Assembly: GCF_013410775.1 (NCBI RefSeq)
Contig: NZ_JACCFH010000001.1
Coordinates: 2,542,001-2,606,000 of the forward strand
DNA from: Sphaerotilus montanus
GTDB taxonomy: Bacteria; Pseudomonadota; Gammaproteobacteria; Burkholderiales; Burkholderiaceae_C
Direction: 5' to 3'
DNA length: 64,000 nt
Shown here: piece by piece, positions 48,546 through 56,659 of the stretch
Layout: every line of letters begins with the position of its first letter
Numbering within the stretch: position 1 is the stretch's first letter
Made by a program: the position numbers and the translations under genes
Notes under the pieces: generated by a model
The model's database searches: none
Told to the model about the DNA's origin: nothing
The model's input: the letters and a program-made list of their open reading frames with translations, nothing else

Positions 48546-48564
48546 GACCGGTTTCACCGCCCCT

Positions 48565-48591
48565 CGTCATGCCCGCGAAGGCGGGCACCCA
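48565..48591 (+). repeat. REP-like palindromic repeat, copy 1
   Basis: CGTCATG-CCCGCGAAGGCGGG-CACCCA type sequence with a 7-bp stem (TGCCCGC / GCGGGCA) and a GAAG loop at 48570-48587. This closely resembles the REP-like element common in Burkholderiales and other proteobacteria. A second, inverted copy starts 34 bases downstream at 48625 and is interrupted by an insertion sequence. Confidence 0.7.
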
Positions 48592-48624
48592 CGGAGCCGA
48601 ATGACCGTGGCGGATCAGGGCCGG

Positions 48625-48639
48625 TGGATCCTCGCATCC
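48625..48639 (+). repeat. REP-like repeat, copy 2, left half (interrupted by IS)
   Basis: TGGATCCTCGC plus ATCC. With the right half at 49931-49946 it forms the palindrome ATCCTCGC-ATCC-GCGAGGAT, an 8-bp stem with a 4-base loop, in inverted orientation to copy 1. ATCC at 48636-48639 is repeated at 49931-49934 and is the likely target duplication. Confidence 0.65.
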
Positions 48640-49930
48640 GCGCACTGCTGTCCGGTAAAACGCGAAGCCCAAAGTCTCCAGAGCTTGATCGGCGGAGTTG
48701 CGGCCCTCGACATGAAGGGCTATCGAACCCACTGAGGACCAACTCAGTTGTCGAGGAGCCGCAACATGCAAAGCATGACACGACTGCAGGCGTTGTTGAA
48801 GCCACTGGCCAAGTCGGACGTGGACCGGCTGGCGCGTGAACACGGCGCACAACGCTATGGCAAGGGCGCGCTGACGGTGTGGGATCAGTTGCTGGTGATG
48901 CTGCACGGGCAGTTCGTGCAGGCACCCAGCCTGCGTGGAGCACTGCAGAGCTTCAATGCGCACAAGGCCCGTCTGGCTGCACTGCAGACGCACGAACTGC
49001 GCCGCTCGACGCTGTCGGACGGCAACCGGCGCGCCGGGTCGGCGACGGTGCTGTCGCAGGTGCTGCAAGGGCTGATCCGTCAGCTCGATGGCTGCCGCGA
49101 CAAGCGTGTGCTGGGGGCGACCTCGCTGATCGACTCGACGCCGCTGACGCTCAAGGGGCGGGGCTTCGACGTCTGGACGCTGGGCACGAAGACCCGGCGC
49201 ACGCAGGGCGTGAAGGTGCATGTGCAGTGCGACGCGGCCACGCACGCCATCTCGCGCTGCGAGATCAGCGCCCCCAACGTCAACGATGTGGTGCAGGCGC
49301 GCCAGTGGGAGATCCAGCCGGGGACGACCTGCGTGTTCGACCGCGCCTACTGCGACTACGCATGGTGGGCGCGCATGACCCGGCAGGGGGTGAAGTTCGT
49401 CACCCGGCTCAAGCGCAACGCGGGCATGGTCGTCCTCGAAGCACTGCCCGTGCCCGAGGCCGCCCGCGGGCGCATCCTTGACGACGAGCGCATCGCCCGC
49501 CGCTGGCGCCATCCCCGCAGCGGCAAGACATGGCGCGAGCCGCTCGTGCTGCGCCGCATACGGCTACGCACCGACGATGCGCGCCTGCTCGTGCTGGTGA
49601 CCAACGACTTCGAGCGCACCGCCATCGAGATCAGCGATCTCTACCGCTCGCGCTGGCAGATCGAGCTGCTGTTCAAGTGGATCAAGCAGCACCTGGCCAT
49701 CCGCCGTACCTGGGGCACCAACGAGCACGCCGCTCACCTCCAGATCTACGCAGCCTTCATCGCCCATGTCCTGTTGATGCTTCACCAGCAGGCCAGCCGC
49801 AGCACCACCGACTTGTGGGTGCTGCTGCAGCGCTGGCGATACGGCCTGTTCGAGCCCTGCGAGCAGGCCCTCATGCCTGTATGCGTGCCCCCTTGAGGGG
49901 GGCGTGGACGTTACCCGGACAGCAGTGCGC
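48640..49930 (+). mobile_element. IS4-like insertion sequence, 1,291 bp
   Basis: Bounded by a perfect 16-bp inverted repeat GCGCACTGCTGTCCGG at 48640-48655 and its complement at 49915-49930, and flanked by a 4-bp direct repeat ATCC on both sides. It holds one transposase gene in full. A 4-bp duplication is short for the IS4 family, so the class should be checked. The element has split a REP-like palindrome in its loop. Confidence 0.85.
48766..49896 (+). CDS. Transposase of the IS4 family
   Basis: 376 residues from ATG 48766, preceded by GAGGAG. DDE-type transposase: DST of IDSTPLTLKG near residue 128 carries the first Asp, the second is in CVFDRAYCDY near residue 195, and YRSRWQIELLFKWIK near residue 297 is the YREK signature (Y-2-R-3-E-6-K) that supplies the Glu of IS4-type transposases. 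No frameshift or stop, so probably active. Ends 18 bases inside the right inverted repeat. Confidence 0.92.
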   Translation: MQSMTRLQALLKPLAKSDVDRLAREHGAQRYGKGALTVWDQLLVMLHGQFVQAPSLRGALQSFNAHKARLAALQTHELRRSTLSDGNRRAGSATVLSQVLQGLIRQLDGCRDKRVLGATSLIDSTPLTLKGRGFDVWTLGTKTRRTQGVKVHVQCDAATHAISRCEISAPNVNDVVQARQWEIQPGTTCVFDRAYCDYAWWARMTRQGVKFVTRLKRNAGMVVLEALPVPEAARGRILDDERIARRWRHPRSGKTWREPLVLRRIRLRTDDARLLVLVTNDFERTAIEISDLYRSRWQIELLFKWIKQHLAIRRTWGTNEHAAHLQIYAAFIAHVLLMLHQQASRSTTDLWVLLQRWRYGLFEPCEQALMPVCVPP

Positions 49931-49946
49931 ATCCGCGAGGATGACG
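49931..49946 (+). repeat. REP-like repeat, copy 2, right half
   Basis: ATCC followed by GCGAGGATGACG. It completes the palindrome whose left half is at 48625-48639; joining the two ATCC copies gives the pre-insertion sequence with an 8-bp stem around an ATCC loop. Confidence 0.6.
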
Positions 49947-50010
49947 GATTGCAGGGGGGGCGATGACTAGAATCGGTCGTTATTCCCCCAATGCCTGCTC
50001 CGGAGTCCCC

Positions 50011-50913
50011 ATGTCCCACGCCCCCGCCGACCTGTCCCACATCGCCGCCCGCGACAAGGCCGAGATCCTCGCCCAGGCCCTGCCCTACATTCGCAAGTTC
50101 CATGGCAAGACCATGGTCATCAAGTACGGCGGCAACGCGATGACCGATCCGGCGCTGCAGAAGGCGTTTGCCGAGGATGTGGTGCTGCTGAAGCTGGTCG
50201 GCATCAACCCGATCGTCGTGCACGGCGGCGGTCCGCAGATCGACTCCGCGCTGGCCAAGATTGGCAAGAAGGGCACCTTCATCCAGGGCATGCGCGTCAC
50301 CGACCAGGAGACGATGGATGTCGTCGAGTGGGTGCTCGGCGGCGAGGTGCAGCAGGACATCGTCGGCCTGATCAACGCCGCTGGCGGCAAGGCGGTCGGC
50401 CTCACGGGACGCGACGGCGCCATGATCCGCGCCCGCAAGCTCAAGCTGCTCGACCTGAACGACCCGGCGGTCGAGCACGATGTCGGCCAGGTCGGCGAGA
50501 TCGAGTCGATCGACCCGAGCGTGGTCAAGGCGCTCCAGGACGACCAGTTCATCCCCGTCATCAGCCCGATCGGCTTTGGCGAGCAGAACGAGAGCTACAA
50601 CATCAACGCCGACCTGGTGGCGTCCAAGCTGGCCGAGATCCTCAAGGCCGAGAAGCTGATGCTGCTGACCAACATCAAGGGCGTGCTCGACAAGGCCGGC
50701 AACCTGCTGACCGAGCTGACCTCGCGCCGCATTGACGAACTGGTCGAGGACGGCACGATCTCGGGCGGGATGCTGCCCAAGATCGCCGGCGCGATCGACG
50801 CGGCCAAGTGCGGCGTGAATGCGGTGCACATCGTCGACGGCCGTGTGCCGCATGTGCTGCTGCTGGAGATCCTGACGGACCAGGCGTTCGGGACGATGAT
50901 CCGGGCGCGCTGA
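50011..50913 (+). CDS. argB: ArgB, acetylglutamate kinase
   Basis: Phosphorylates N-acetylglutamate in the arginine pathway; often the feedback-controlled step. 300 residues: VIKYGGNAM near residue 38, VVHGGGPQI near residue 70, LTGRDGAMI near residue 132, and the C-terminal [28 protein letters not shown] that resembles the arginine-regulated type. ATG 50011 ([20 protein letters not shown]) was chosen over an in-frame extension. TAGAAT at 49968 upstream is a possible -10. Located next to the IS, so its promoter may be altered by the insertion. Confidence 0.97.
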   Translation: MSHAPADLSHIAARDKAEILAQALPYIRKFHGKTMVIKYGGNAMTDPALQKAFAEDVVLLKLVGINPIVVHGGGPQIDSALAKIGKKGTFIQGMRVTDQETMDVVEWVLGGEVQQDIVGLINAAGGKAVGLTGRDGAMIRARKLKLLDLNDPAVEHDVGQVGEIESIDPSVVKALQDDQFIPVISPIGFGEQNESYNINADLVASKLAEILKAEKLMLLTNIKGVLDKAGNLLTELTSRRIDELVEDGTISGGMLPKIAGAIDAAKCGVNAVHIVDGRVPHVLLLEILTDQAFGTMIRAR

Positions 50914-50926
50914 ACTGGAGTCCACC

Positions 50927-51295
50927 GTGGTCGAACCCTGGCACCGCTGCCACCTCGCGCTGGTCTGCGAAAAGCAATGGTCCGAGCTGACGCCGACGGC
51001 GGATGCGCGCGTGCGGCACTGTTCCGGCTGCGAGCGGACGGTGCATGAGGTGGCGACGCCCGAGGAGTTCGCGGCGGCCAAGGCGCGCTGGCAGTGTGTG
51101 CGCCTGACCGGGCGGCTGACGCTGGACATGGCCTCGCCGCTGGCGGTGCGCAGTGCGAAGGAGAGCGGGGAGATCGCTGTCCAGGTTGTCGAATCCGCTC
51201 GGGCCGCTGCCGAGGAGCAAAAGCGGGCGCTTGATGTGCCGTCGCAGGTGAAGACCTGGTGGCCGCCCGGCGTGATCGGGTTGCCAATGTTCTGA
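50927..51295 (+). CDS. Small Cys-motif protein, unknown function
   Basis: 122 residues starting at GTG 50927 with a GGAG site. The N-terminal half has CEKQWSELTPTADARVRHCSGCERTVHE, a pattern with CxxC and a preceding Cys that suggests a small zinc knuckle; a Trp-Pro-rich end follows. It lies between argB and the HAD gene on the same strand, 14 bases after argB. I recall short proteins with a similar W..L..T....R.C..C layout, but do not know a function. Confidence 0.6.
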   Translation: MVEPWHRCHLALVCEKQWSELTPTADARVRHCSGCERTVHEVATPEEFAAAKARWQCVRLTGRLTLDMASPLAVRSAKESGEIAVQVVESARAAAEEQKRALDVPSQVKTWWPPGVIGLPMF

Positions 51296-51341
51296 GGTTT
51301 CGCGATCGGTAACATCGGCGCTTGCTCTCAGGCCCCTCCCG

Positions 51342-52031
51342 ATGAAGACACCTCCCCCCGTCTGGCTCTTCGACCTCGACAACACCCTGCACGACGCCGG
51401 CGGTGCCGCGTTCGCGCAGATCACCGAGTCGATGACGGTCTACATGGAGCGCGAACTCGCGCTGACCCGGGCCGAAGCCGAGCACCTGCGCGGGCGCTAC
51501 TGGCAGCGCTACGGCGCCACGCTGCTCGGGCTGGTGCGCCACCACGGCGTCAAGGCGGCGCACTTCCTGCACGACACCCACGCGCTGCCCGGCCTGGAGG
51601 CGCGTCTGCGCAGCCACCCGCACGACCTCGCCGCGCTGGGCCGGCTGCGCGGCCCCAAGTTCATCCTGACCAACGCGCCGCAGGCCTACGCCGAGCGGGT
51701 GATGGCCGCGCTCGGCCTCGGCCGCTACTTCGACGGCGTGATCGGCATCGAGCAGATGGCGATGTTCGGCCACCTGCGCCCGAAGCCCGACGCGCGCATG
51801 CTGCGCACGATCGCGGTGCGGCTGAAGGTGCCCGTCCACCGCTGCGTGCTGGTCGAGGACACGGTCGGCCACCAGAAGTCGGCGCGGCGCATCGGCATGC
51901 GCACGGTGTGGATGCAACGGTGGCTGCTCGACGGCATCCACGGACCTGAAGCGGGCCTGGCGCTGGCGCGGCGGCCGGTTTATGTGTGTGCCAGAATCCG
52001 CAGCCTTCAGGCGCTGGCCCGCTGGCGCTGA
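51342..52031 (+). CDS. HAD-family pyrimidine 5'-nucleotidase-like hydrolase
   Basis: 229 residues. HAD motif I WLFDLDNTLHDAG (nucleophile D13, acid/base D15) near the N-terminus, motif II LTNAP, motif III lysine in HLRPKPDARML, and motif IV LVEDTVGHQKSARRIGMRTVWM. The cap and sequence fit the SDT1/pyrimidine 5'-nucleotidase subgroup found in this gene order in Burkholderiales. Substrate not proved. Precedes slmA by 64 bases. Confidence 0.85.
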   Translation: MKTPPPVWLFDLDNTLHDAGGAAFAQITESMTVYMERELALTRAEAEHLRGRYWQRYGATLLGLVRHHGVKAAHFLHDTHALPGLEARLRSHPHDLAALGRLRGPKFILTNAPQAYAERVMAALGLGRYFDGVIGIEQMAMFGHLRPKPDARMLRTIAVRLKVPVHRCVLVEDTVGHQKSARRIGMRTVWMQRWLLDGIHGPEAGLALARRPVYVCARIRSLQALARWR

Positions 52032-52095
52032 GTGTCGACGCCGTCCGGCGCCGTTCGCGCCCCATTTTTTCGGTCCTGATCCTGTGCTCGATTCG

Positions 52096-52737
52096 ATGTC
52101 CGACGCTCCCGACCTTGCCAGTCCGACTCCTGCAGCGCCCGCCGCAGCGCCCGTGCGCAAGCGGCCCAAACCGGGTGAGCGCCGCGTCCAGATCCTGCAC
52201 GCGCTGGCGCAGATGCTGGAGCAGCCCGGCGGCGAGCGCATCACCACCGCCGCGCTGGCCAGCCGCCTGGACGTGAGCGAGGCGGCGCTCTACCGCCACT
52301 TCGCCAGCAAGGCGCAGATGTTCGAGGGCCTGATCGAGTTCATCGAGTCCAGCGTCTTCACCCTGGTCAACCAGATCGTCGAGCGCGAGCCGGACCCGCG
52401 GGTGCAGGCCGCGCACAGCGTCGCCGTGCTGCTGCAGTTCGCCGAGAAGAACCCGGGCATGGCGCGGGTGATGGTGGGCGACGCGCTGGTGCTCGAACAC
52501 GAGCGGCTGCAGGCGCGCATCAACCAGTTCTTCGACCGCATCGAGTCGCTGCTGCGCCAGAGCCTGCGCCAGGCCGCCGACGCGCGCGGCTCGCTCGCGC
52601 CGACCGCCGAGGCCGCCGCGCAGGCGTCCATGCTGACCAGCTACTGCCTCGGGCGGCTGCAGCGCTTTGCCCGTTCCGATTTCAAGCGCAGCCCGGTCGA
52701 GCACCTCGACGCGTCGCTGCAGATGATGATTCATTGA
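52096..52737 (+). CDS. slmA: SlmA, nucleoid occlusion factor (TetR family)
   Basis: DNA-binding protein that blocks FtsZ assembly over the nucleoid. 213 residues: an Ala/Pro-rich start, helix-turn-helix at residues 35-75 (ITTAALASRLDVSEAALYRHFASKAQMFEGLIEFIE), and the TetR core with AEKNPGMARVMVGDALVLEHERL, typical of SlmA. Chosen start ATG 52096. FtsZ, its target, is encoded in the same window. Confidence 0.9.
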   Translation: MSDAPDLASPTPAAPAAAPVRKRPKPGERRVQILHALAQMLEQPGGERITTAALASRLDVSEAALYRHFASKAQMFEGLIEFIESSVFTLVNQIVEREPDPRVQAAHSVAVLLQFAEKNPGMARVMVGDALVLEHERLQARINQFFDRIESLLRQSLRQAADARGSLAPTAEAAAQASMLTSYCLGRLQRFARSDFKRSPVEHLDASLQMMIH

Positions 52738-52753
52738 GTTCAAAGGCGTCCGC

Positions 52754-53683
52754 ATGAGCGATTTCACCAGCCTGATCACCCGGGCCGAGGCGCTGCTGGC
52801 GCGCCTCGAAGCCGTCCTGCCCCACCCGCTGAGCGCGCCGGACTGGACCGCGTCCATCGCCTTCCGCTACCGCAAGCGCGGCCAGGGCGGCGTGTTGGAG
52901 CCGGTGCGCCACATCGCGCCGCTCAAGCTCGCCGACCTGAAGGAAGTGGACACGCAGAAGGAGCGCCTGCTGCGCAATACGGCGCAGTTCGTCGCCGGCC
53001 GCCCCGCCAACAACGTGCTGCTGACCGGCGCGCGCGGCACGGGCAAAAGCTCGCTGATCAAGGCGTGTCTGAACACCTTCGCCGACCAGGGCCTGCGCCT
53101 GATCGAGGTGGACAAGGCGGACCTCACCGACCTGCCGGACCTCGTCGACCTGATCGCAGAGCGGCCGGAGCGCTTCATCGTCTACTGCGACGACCTGAGC
53201 TTCGACGAGGGCGAGTCCGGCTACAAGGCACTGAAGTCCATCCTCGACGGCACGGTCGCGCAGACCAGCGACAACGTGCTGATCTACGCCACCAGCAACC
53301 GCCGACATCTCCTGCCCGAGCAGATGAAGGACAACCTCGGCGCCACCTACACCGACGACGGCGACATGCACCCCGGCGAGGCGGTGGAGGAGAAGGTCTC
53401 GCTGTCCGAGCGCTTCGGCCTCTGGGTGAGCTTCTACCCGTTCAGCCAGCGCGAGTACCTGACCATCGTCGGCCAGTGGCTGCGGCATTTCGGCGTCACC
53501 GAAGCGGCGATCGAGGCGGCGCGGCAGCCGTCGCTGCTGTGGGCGCTGGAGCGGGGCTCGCGGTCCGGGCGGGTGGCGTACCAGTTCGCCCGCGATTACG
53601 CCGGCAGCCATGCGCCAGTCGACCTGGCCGTCGCCCCGACCGCCATCAGCGACGACGTGCCGGACGGCCTTGACCATGTCTGA
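52754..53683 (+). CDS. DUF815 AAA-type ATPase
   Basis: 309 residues. Walker A LLTGARGTGKSSLIKA near residue 97, Walker B FIVYCDDLSFDEG near residue 145, sensor-like YATSNRRHLLPEQM, and the DUF815 tail SLSERFGLWVSFYPFSQREYLTIV. The role of DUF815 ATPases is not settled. 16 bases behind slmA; its end overlaps mutT by eight bases. Confidence 0.88.
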   Translation: MSDFTSLITRAEALLARLEAVLPHPLSAPDWTASIAFRYRKRGQGGVLEPVRHIAPLKLADLKEVDTQKERLLRNTAQFVAGRPANNVLLTGARGTGKSSLIKACLNTFADQGLRLIEVDKADLTDLPDLVDLIAERPERFIVYCDDLSFDEGESGYKALKSILDGTVAQTSDNVLIYATSNRRHLLPEQMKDNLGATYTDDGDMHPGEAVEEKVSLSERFGLWVSFYPFSQREYLTIVGQWLRHFGVTEAAIEAARQPSLLWALERGSRSGRVAYQFARDYAGSHAPVDLAVAPTAISDDVPDGLDHV

Positions 53684-54137
53684 GCGCACGCCGGTGGAAG
53701 TTGCCGTGGGCGTGCTGATCGAACGGGATGCCGCGGGCCACGAAGGCCGGTTCCTGCTGACCTCGCGCCCCGAGGGCAAGGTCTACGCCGGCTACTGGGA
53801 GTTCCCGGGCGGCAAGCTCGAAGCCGGTGAATCGGTGGAAGACGCGCTGCGCCGCGAACTGCACGAGGAACTCGGCATCACGATCGGCCACGGGCCGGGT
53901 GCGGTGCAGCCCTGGCAGCAGCTCGTCATGGACTATCCGCACGCCCGGGTGCGGCTGCATTTCTGCAAGGTGTTTGCCTGGACCGGTGCCTTCGAGATGC
54001 GCGAGGCGCAGCAGATGGCGTGGCAGACGCTGCCGGTGGCCGTGGTGCCGGTGCTGCCGGGCACGATTCCCGTGCTGCAGTGGTTCGCCCAAGAGCGCGG
54101 CCACACCGGGCCCACGCACCGCGACGCCAGCGTCTGA
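53676..54137 (+). CDS. mutT: MutT-like Nudix hydrolase
   Basis: 153 residues with an exact Nudix box at residues 46-68 (G-x5-E-x7-RE-L-x-EE-x-G-I) and the MutT-typical context TSRPEGKVYAGYWEFPGGKLE and VMDYPHARVRLHFCKV, so likely an 8-oxo-dGTP diphosphatase that prevents A-to-C mutations. ATG 53676 overlaps the ATPase gene. One base before the convergent yacG end. Confidence 0.9.
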   Translation: MSERTPVEVAVGVLIERDAAGHEGRFLLTSRPEGKVYAGYWEFPGGKLEAGESVEDALRRELHEELGITIGHGPGAVQPWQQLVMDYPHARVRLHFCKVFAWTGAFEMREAQQMAWQTLPVAVVPVLPGTIPVLQWFAQERGHTGPTHRDASV

Positions 54138-54138
54138 G

Positions 54139-54348
54139 TCAGGGGCTGCCCTGGTCGTCCGGCGGCTCGACCGCGGCGACGCGGAAGGACTCGCTCGCCC
54201 AGGCGCCGAAATCGCGCTGGCGGCAGCGCTCGCTGCAGAAGGGGCGCCACGGATTGCTGGGCGCGAACAGCGTCAGCTCGCGGCAGGTCGGGCAGGGCAC
54301 TTGCGGAGCCGGGCGTGTCGCGCCGGCCGGGGTGTCGTTCGGGTTCAT
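54139..54348 (-). CDS. yacG: YacG, zinc-binding DNA gyrase inhibitor
   Basis: 69 residues with the YacG zinc knuckle CPTC and CSERC (C19, C22, C38, C42) and the WRPFCSERCRQRDFGAWASESF family signature. YacG binds and inhibits gyrase in E. coli. Lies behind zapD on the same strand, 13 bases after its stop. Confidence 0.93.
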   Translation of the reverse strand: MNPNDTPAGATRPAPQVPCPTCRELTLFAPSNPWRPFCSERCRQRDFGAWASESFRVAAVEPPDDQGSP

Positions 54349-54361
54349 GCGGTGAGTCAGC

Positions 54362-55123
54362 TCAGGCGCACAGCGTCAGCGGGAGCTGCATGCTGTCGGT
54401 CATCGGGCGCAGCTTGCCCTCGTGGTCGGCACGGGTCAGCCGGATCGCCAGCAGCACGCGGTTGCCGCTGATCTCGGGGATCAGGTGCGCGCCGGGGTCG
54501 ACCTGCAGCCGCGCCAGCAGCAGCGGGCGGCTGCCGGTCAGGTTCTGCTGGAACAGGCCGCTGCGGAACGGCACCATCTGCGTCACCCCCGCCTCGCGCA
54601 GCAGCCCCAGATTCACCTCCAGCGCTTCTGCCAGCGGATCCAGCACGCCGACCCAGCGCAGCAGGTCGTGCCGCCGGCGGTTGGCCGATTCCTGCTGCCA
54701 GGCGAAGTAGGCCGGCAGATCGAACTCGCAGGTGCCGCCGGGAATGTTGATCCGGCTGCGCACGCTCATCAGCCACTCGTTGGACGCCAGTGCCTGCTCG
54801 GGCTTGGGCGGCGTGGCCTGCAGGCGGCGGTGGGCGCTGCTGATGCGGTCGATGGCGAGGTTGAGCGCGCCTTCCGAGATCGACGGGTTGCCACGGTAGC
54901 CCTCGAAGAGGGTGTGCTGGCGGGCCAGTTCCTGCAGCAGGTCGGTGCGGAAATCGGTGCGCGAGGTGACGTCCATGATCTCGAACAGCGTCGCCAGCGC
55001 GTAGTGGTGGTCGGTGGCGCTGTCCCTGGGGACGAGCTGCGCCAGTCGCGTGAACAGACGCTCCAGCCGCAGCATCGTGCGGATGCCTTCAGTGAAAGGG
55101 TATTCGTAGTAGATCAAGGCCAT
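54362..55123 (-). CDS. zapD: ZapD, FtsZ-ring cross-linking protein
   Basis: 253 residues, a mostly alpha-helical cytoplasmic protein (former DUF1342) that bundles FtsZ filaments by binding the FtsZ C-terminal peptide. The opening MALIYYEYPFTEGIRTMLRLERLF and the middle SRINIPGGTCEFDLPAYFAWQ are typical. Coupled to coaE in the usual coaE-zapD-yacG order. Confidence 0.94.
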   Translation of the reverse strand: MALIYYEYPFTEGIRTMLRLERLFTRLAQLVPRDSATDHHYALATLFEIMDVTSRTDFRTDLLQELARQHTLFEGYRGNPSISEGALNLAIDRISSAHRRLQATPPKPEQALASNEWLMSVRSRINIPGGTCEFDLPAYFAWQQESANRRRHDLLRWVGVLDPLAEALEVNLGLLREAGVTQMVPFRSGLFQQNLTGSRPLLLARLQVDPGAHLIPEISGNRVLLAIRLTRADHEGKLRPMTDSMQLPLTLCA

Positions 55124-55171
55124 GCACTCCCACGGTCCGGGCGCTGGCGCGGCCCGGTCGAGACGATTGTT

Positions 55172-55783
55172 TCACAGCCAGCCGGACCAGATCCTTCGAA
55201 CTTCGGCCGCCAGTTCTTCCAGTTCCAGCCCGTCGTTGACGATCACGTCGTCGGCCACCGCCAGCCGCTGTGCCCGGCTGGCCTGCTGGTCGATGATGCG
55301 CTGCACGGCGTCGGCGGTCCAGCCATTGCGCTGCATGACGCGGGCGATCTGGGTCTCGACGGGACAGTCGACCACCAGGATCCGGTCCACCTGGTCGCGC
55401 CAGCGGCCCGACTCGACCAGCAGCGGCACGTCGAACACGACGATCGCGCCCTCCGGCGCTGCAGCGGCCTCGGCGCGGGTGTCCTCGCCGATCATCGGGT
55501 GCAGGATGGCCTCCAGCGCGCGGCGCTGGGCAGGGTCCGCGAAGACGCGCTCGCGCATGCGGGCGCGGTCCATGGCGCCGTTCCCGGCGATCACCTCGGC
55601 GCCGAACTGCGCGGCGATCGCAGGGATGGCCCGTCCGCCGGGCGCGGTCAGGCGGTGGGCGATGGCGTCGGTGTCGACGATCCACGCGCCCAGGTCACGC
55701 AGGATGCGGCAGACGGTGCTCTTGCCGCTGCCGATGCCACCGGTCAGGCCGACACGGCGCACCGGCTGGCGCGCAGGCGTCAC
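55172..55783 (-). CDS. coaE: CoaE, dephospho-CoA kinase
   Basis: Last step of coenzyme A synthesis. 203 residues; P-loop [14 protein letters not shown] near residue 13, [10 protein letters not shown], and [25 protein letters not shown]. No ATG fits; GTG 55783 overlaps the pilD stop as GTGA, while GTG 55762 (V8, just before RRVGLTGG) would be seven residues shorter. Follows pilD directly. Confidence 0.93.
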   Translation of the reverse strand: MTPARQPVRRVGLTGGIGSGKSTVCRILRDLGAWIVDTDAIAHRLTAPGGRAIPAIAAQFGAEVIAGNGAMDRARMRERVFADPAQRRALEAILHPMIGEDTRAEAAAAPEGAIVVFDVPLLVESGRWRDQVDRILVVDCPVETQIARVMQRNGWTADAVQRIIDQQASRAQRLAVADDVIVNDGLELEELAAEVRRIWSGWL

Positions 55784-56655
55784 GCCCAGCCCATCCACTG
55801 CATCACCCGCTCGCTGCCAGCCAGCAGCACGACCGCGCCACCGCCCGCCAGGAACGGTCCGAACGGCACGTAACGACCCTCGCGCAGACTGGCGCTGAGC
55901 TTCATGCCGATGCCCACCACCGCGCCGAGCAGCGAGGCCCCCAGCACGATCGGCAGCAGCATCGACGGACCGAGCCAGGCGCCAAGCGCGGCGAGCAGCT
56001 TGAAGTCGCCTGCGCCCATGCCGTCCTTGCCGGTGGCGAGCTTGAAGAGCCAGAAGATGCTCCACAGGCTGAGGTAACCCGCCACCGCGCCCCAGAGCGA
56101 CTGGCTCAGCGTCAGCGGAATCCAGCCCATCGCCGCGGCGATCAGCCCGGCCCAGGCCAGCGGCTGCGTCATCGAGTCGGGCAGCAGCGTGGTGTCCCAG
56201 TCGATCAGGGACATCGCCAGCAGCATCGCCGCGAAGGCGCACCACAGCAGCGTCACCGGCTGCGCGCCGAAGCGCCAGCCGATCGCGGCGAACAGCAGCC
56301 CGCAGCCGGCCTCGACCAGCGGGTAGCGCTGGCTGATCGGCGCGCGGCAGGCCGAGCAGCGCCCGCGCAGCCGCAGCCAGCCGAGCAGCGGGATGTTCTC
56401 GTGCCAGTGCAGCACATGGCCGCAGTGCGGGCAGCGCGAGCGGGGGCGCGCCAGGCTCAGCGGCGCGCCGTCGTCGCCCGGCGGGCGGGCGGCTTCCACG
56501 CCGAGCAGTTCGGCACTCTCGGTGCGCCACTGCCGCTCCATCATCAGCGGCAGCCGGTGCACCACCACGTTGATGAAGCTGCCGATGCACAGACCGAACA
56601 GCGCGAGGGCGGCCGGCGACAGCAGCGCGGCCATCGCCACGGGATCGAAGTCCAT
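55780..56655 (-). CDS. pilD: PilD, prepilin peptidase
   Basis: Membrane aspartic protease that cuts and N-methylates type IV prepilins. 291 residues, around eight hydrophobic segments. Two Cys pairs (CPHC and CSAC) of the zinc-binding loop, one catalytic Asp in [11 protein letters not shown] and the other in the [12 protein letters not shown] motif. ATG 56655 starts five bases after the pilC stop; ATG 56676 would overlap pilC. Confidence 0.96.
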   Translation of the reverse strand: MDFDPVAMAALLSPAALALFGLCIGSFINVVVHRLPLMMERQWRTESAELLGVEAARPPGDDGAPLSLARPRSRCPHCGHVLHWHENIPLLGWLRLRGRCSACRAPISQRYPLVEAGCGLLFAAIGWRFGAQPVTLLWCAFAAMLLAMSLIDWDTTLLPDSMTQPLAWAGLIAAAMGWIPLTLSQSLWGAVAGYLSLWSIFWLFKLATGKDGMGAGDFKLLAALGAWLGPSMLLPIVLGASLLGAVVGIGMKLSASLREGRYVPFGPFLAGGGAVVLLAGSERVMQWMGWA

Positions 56656-56659
56656 GCGC

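Noticed and set aside
48640-48655. Longer inverted repeat of the IS including ATCCTCGC
   Set aside because: ATCCTCGC at both ends is better explained as the two arms of the disrupted REP palindrome; the 16-bp perfect repeat marks the IS ends.
49961-50010. In-frame extension of argB upstream of ATG 50011
   Set aside because: The extra 16 codons overlap the possible -10 TAGAAT and do not resemble ArgB.
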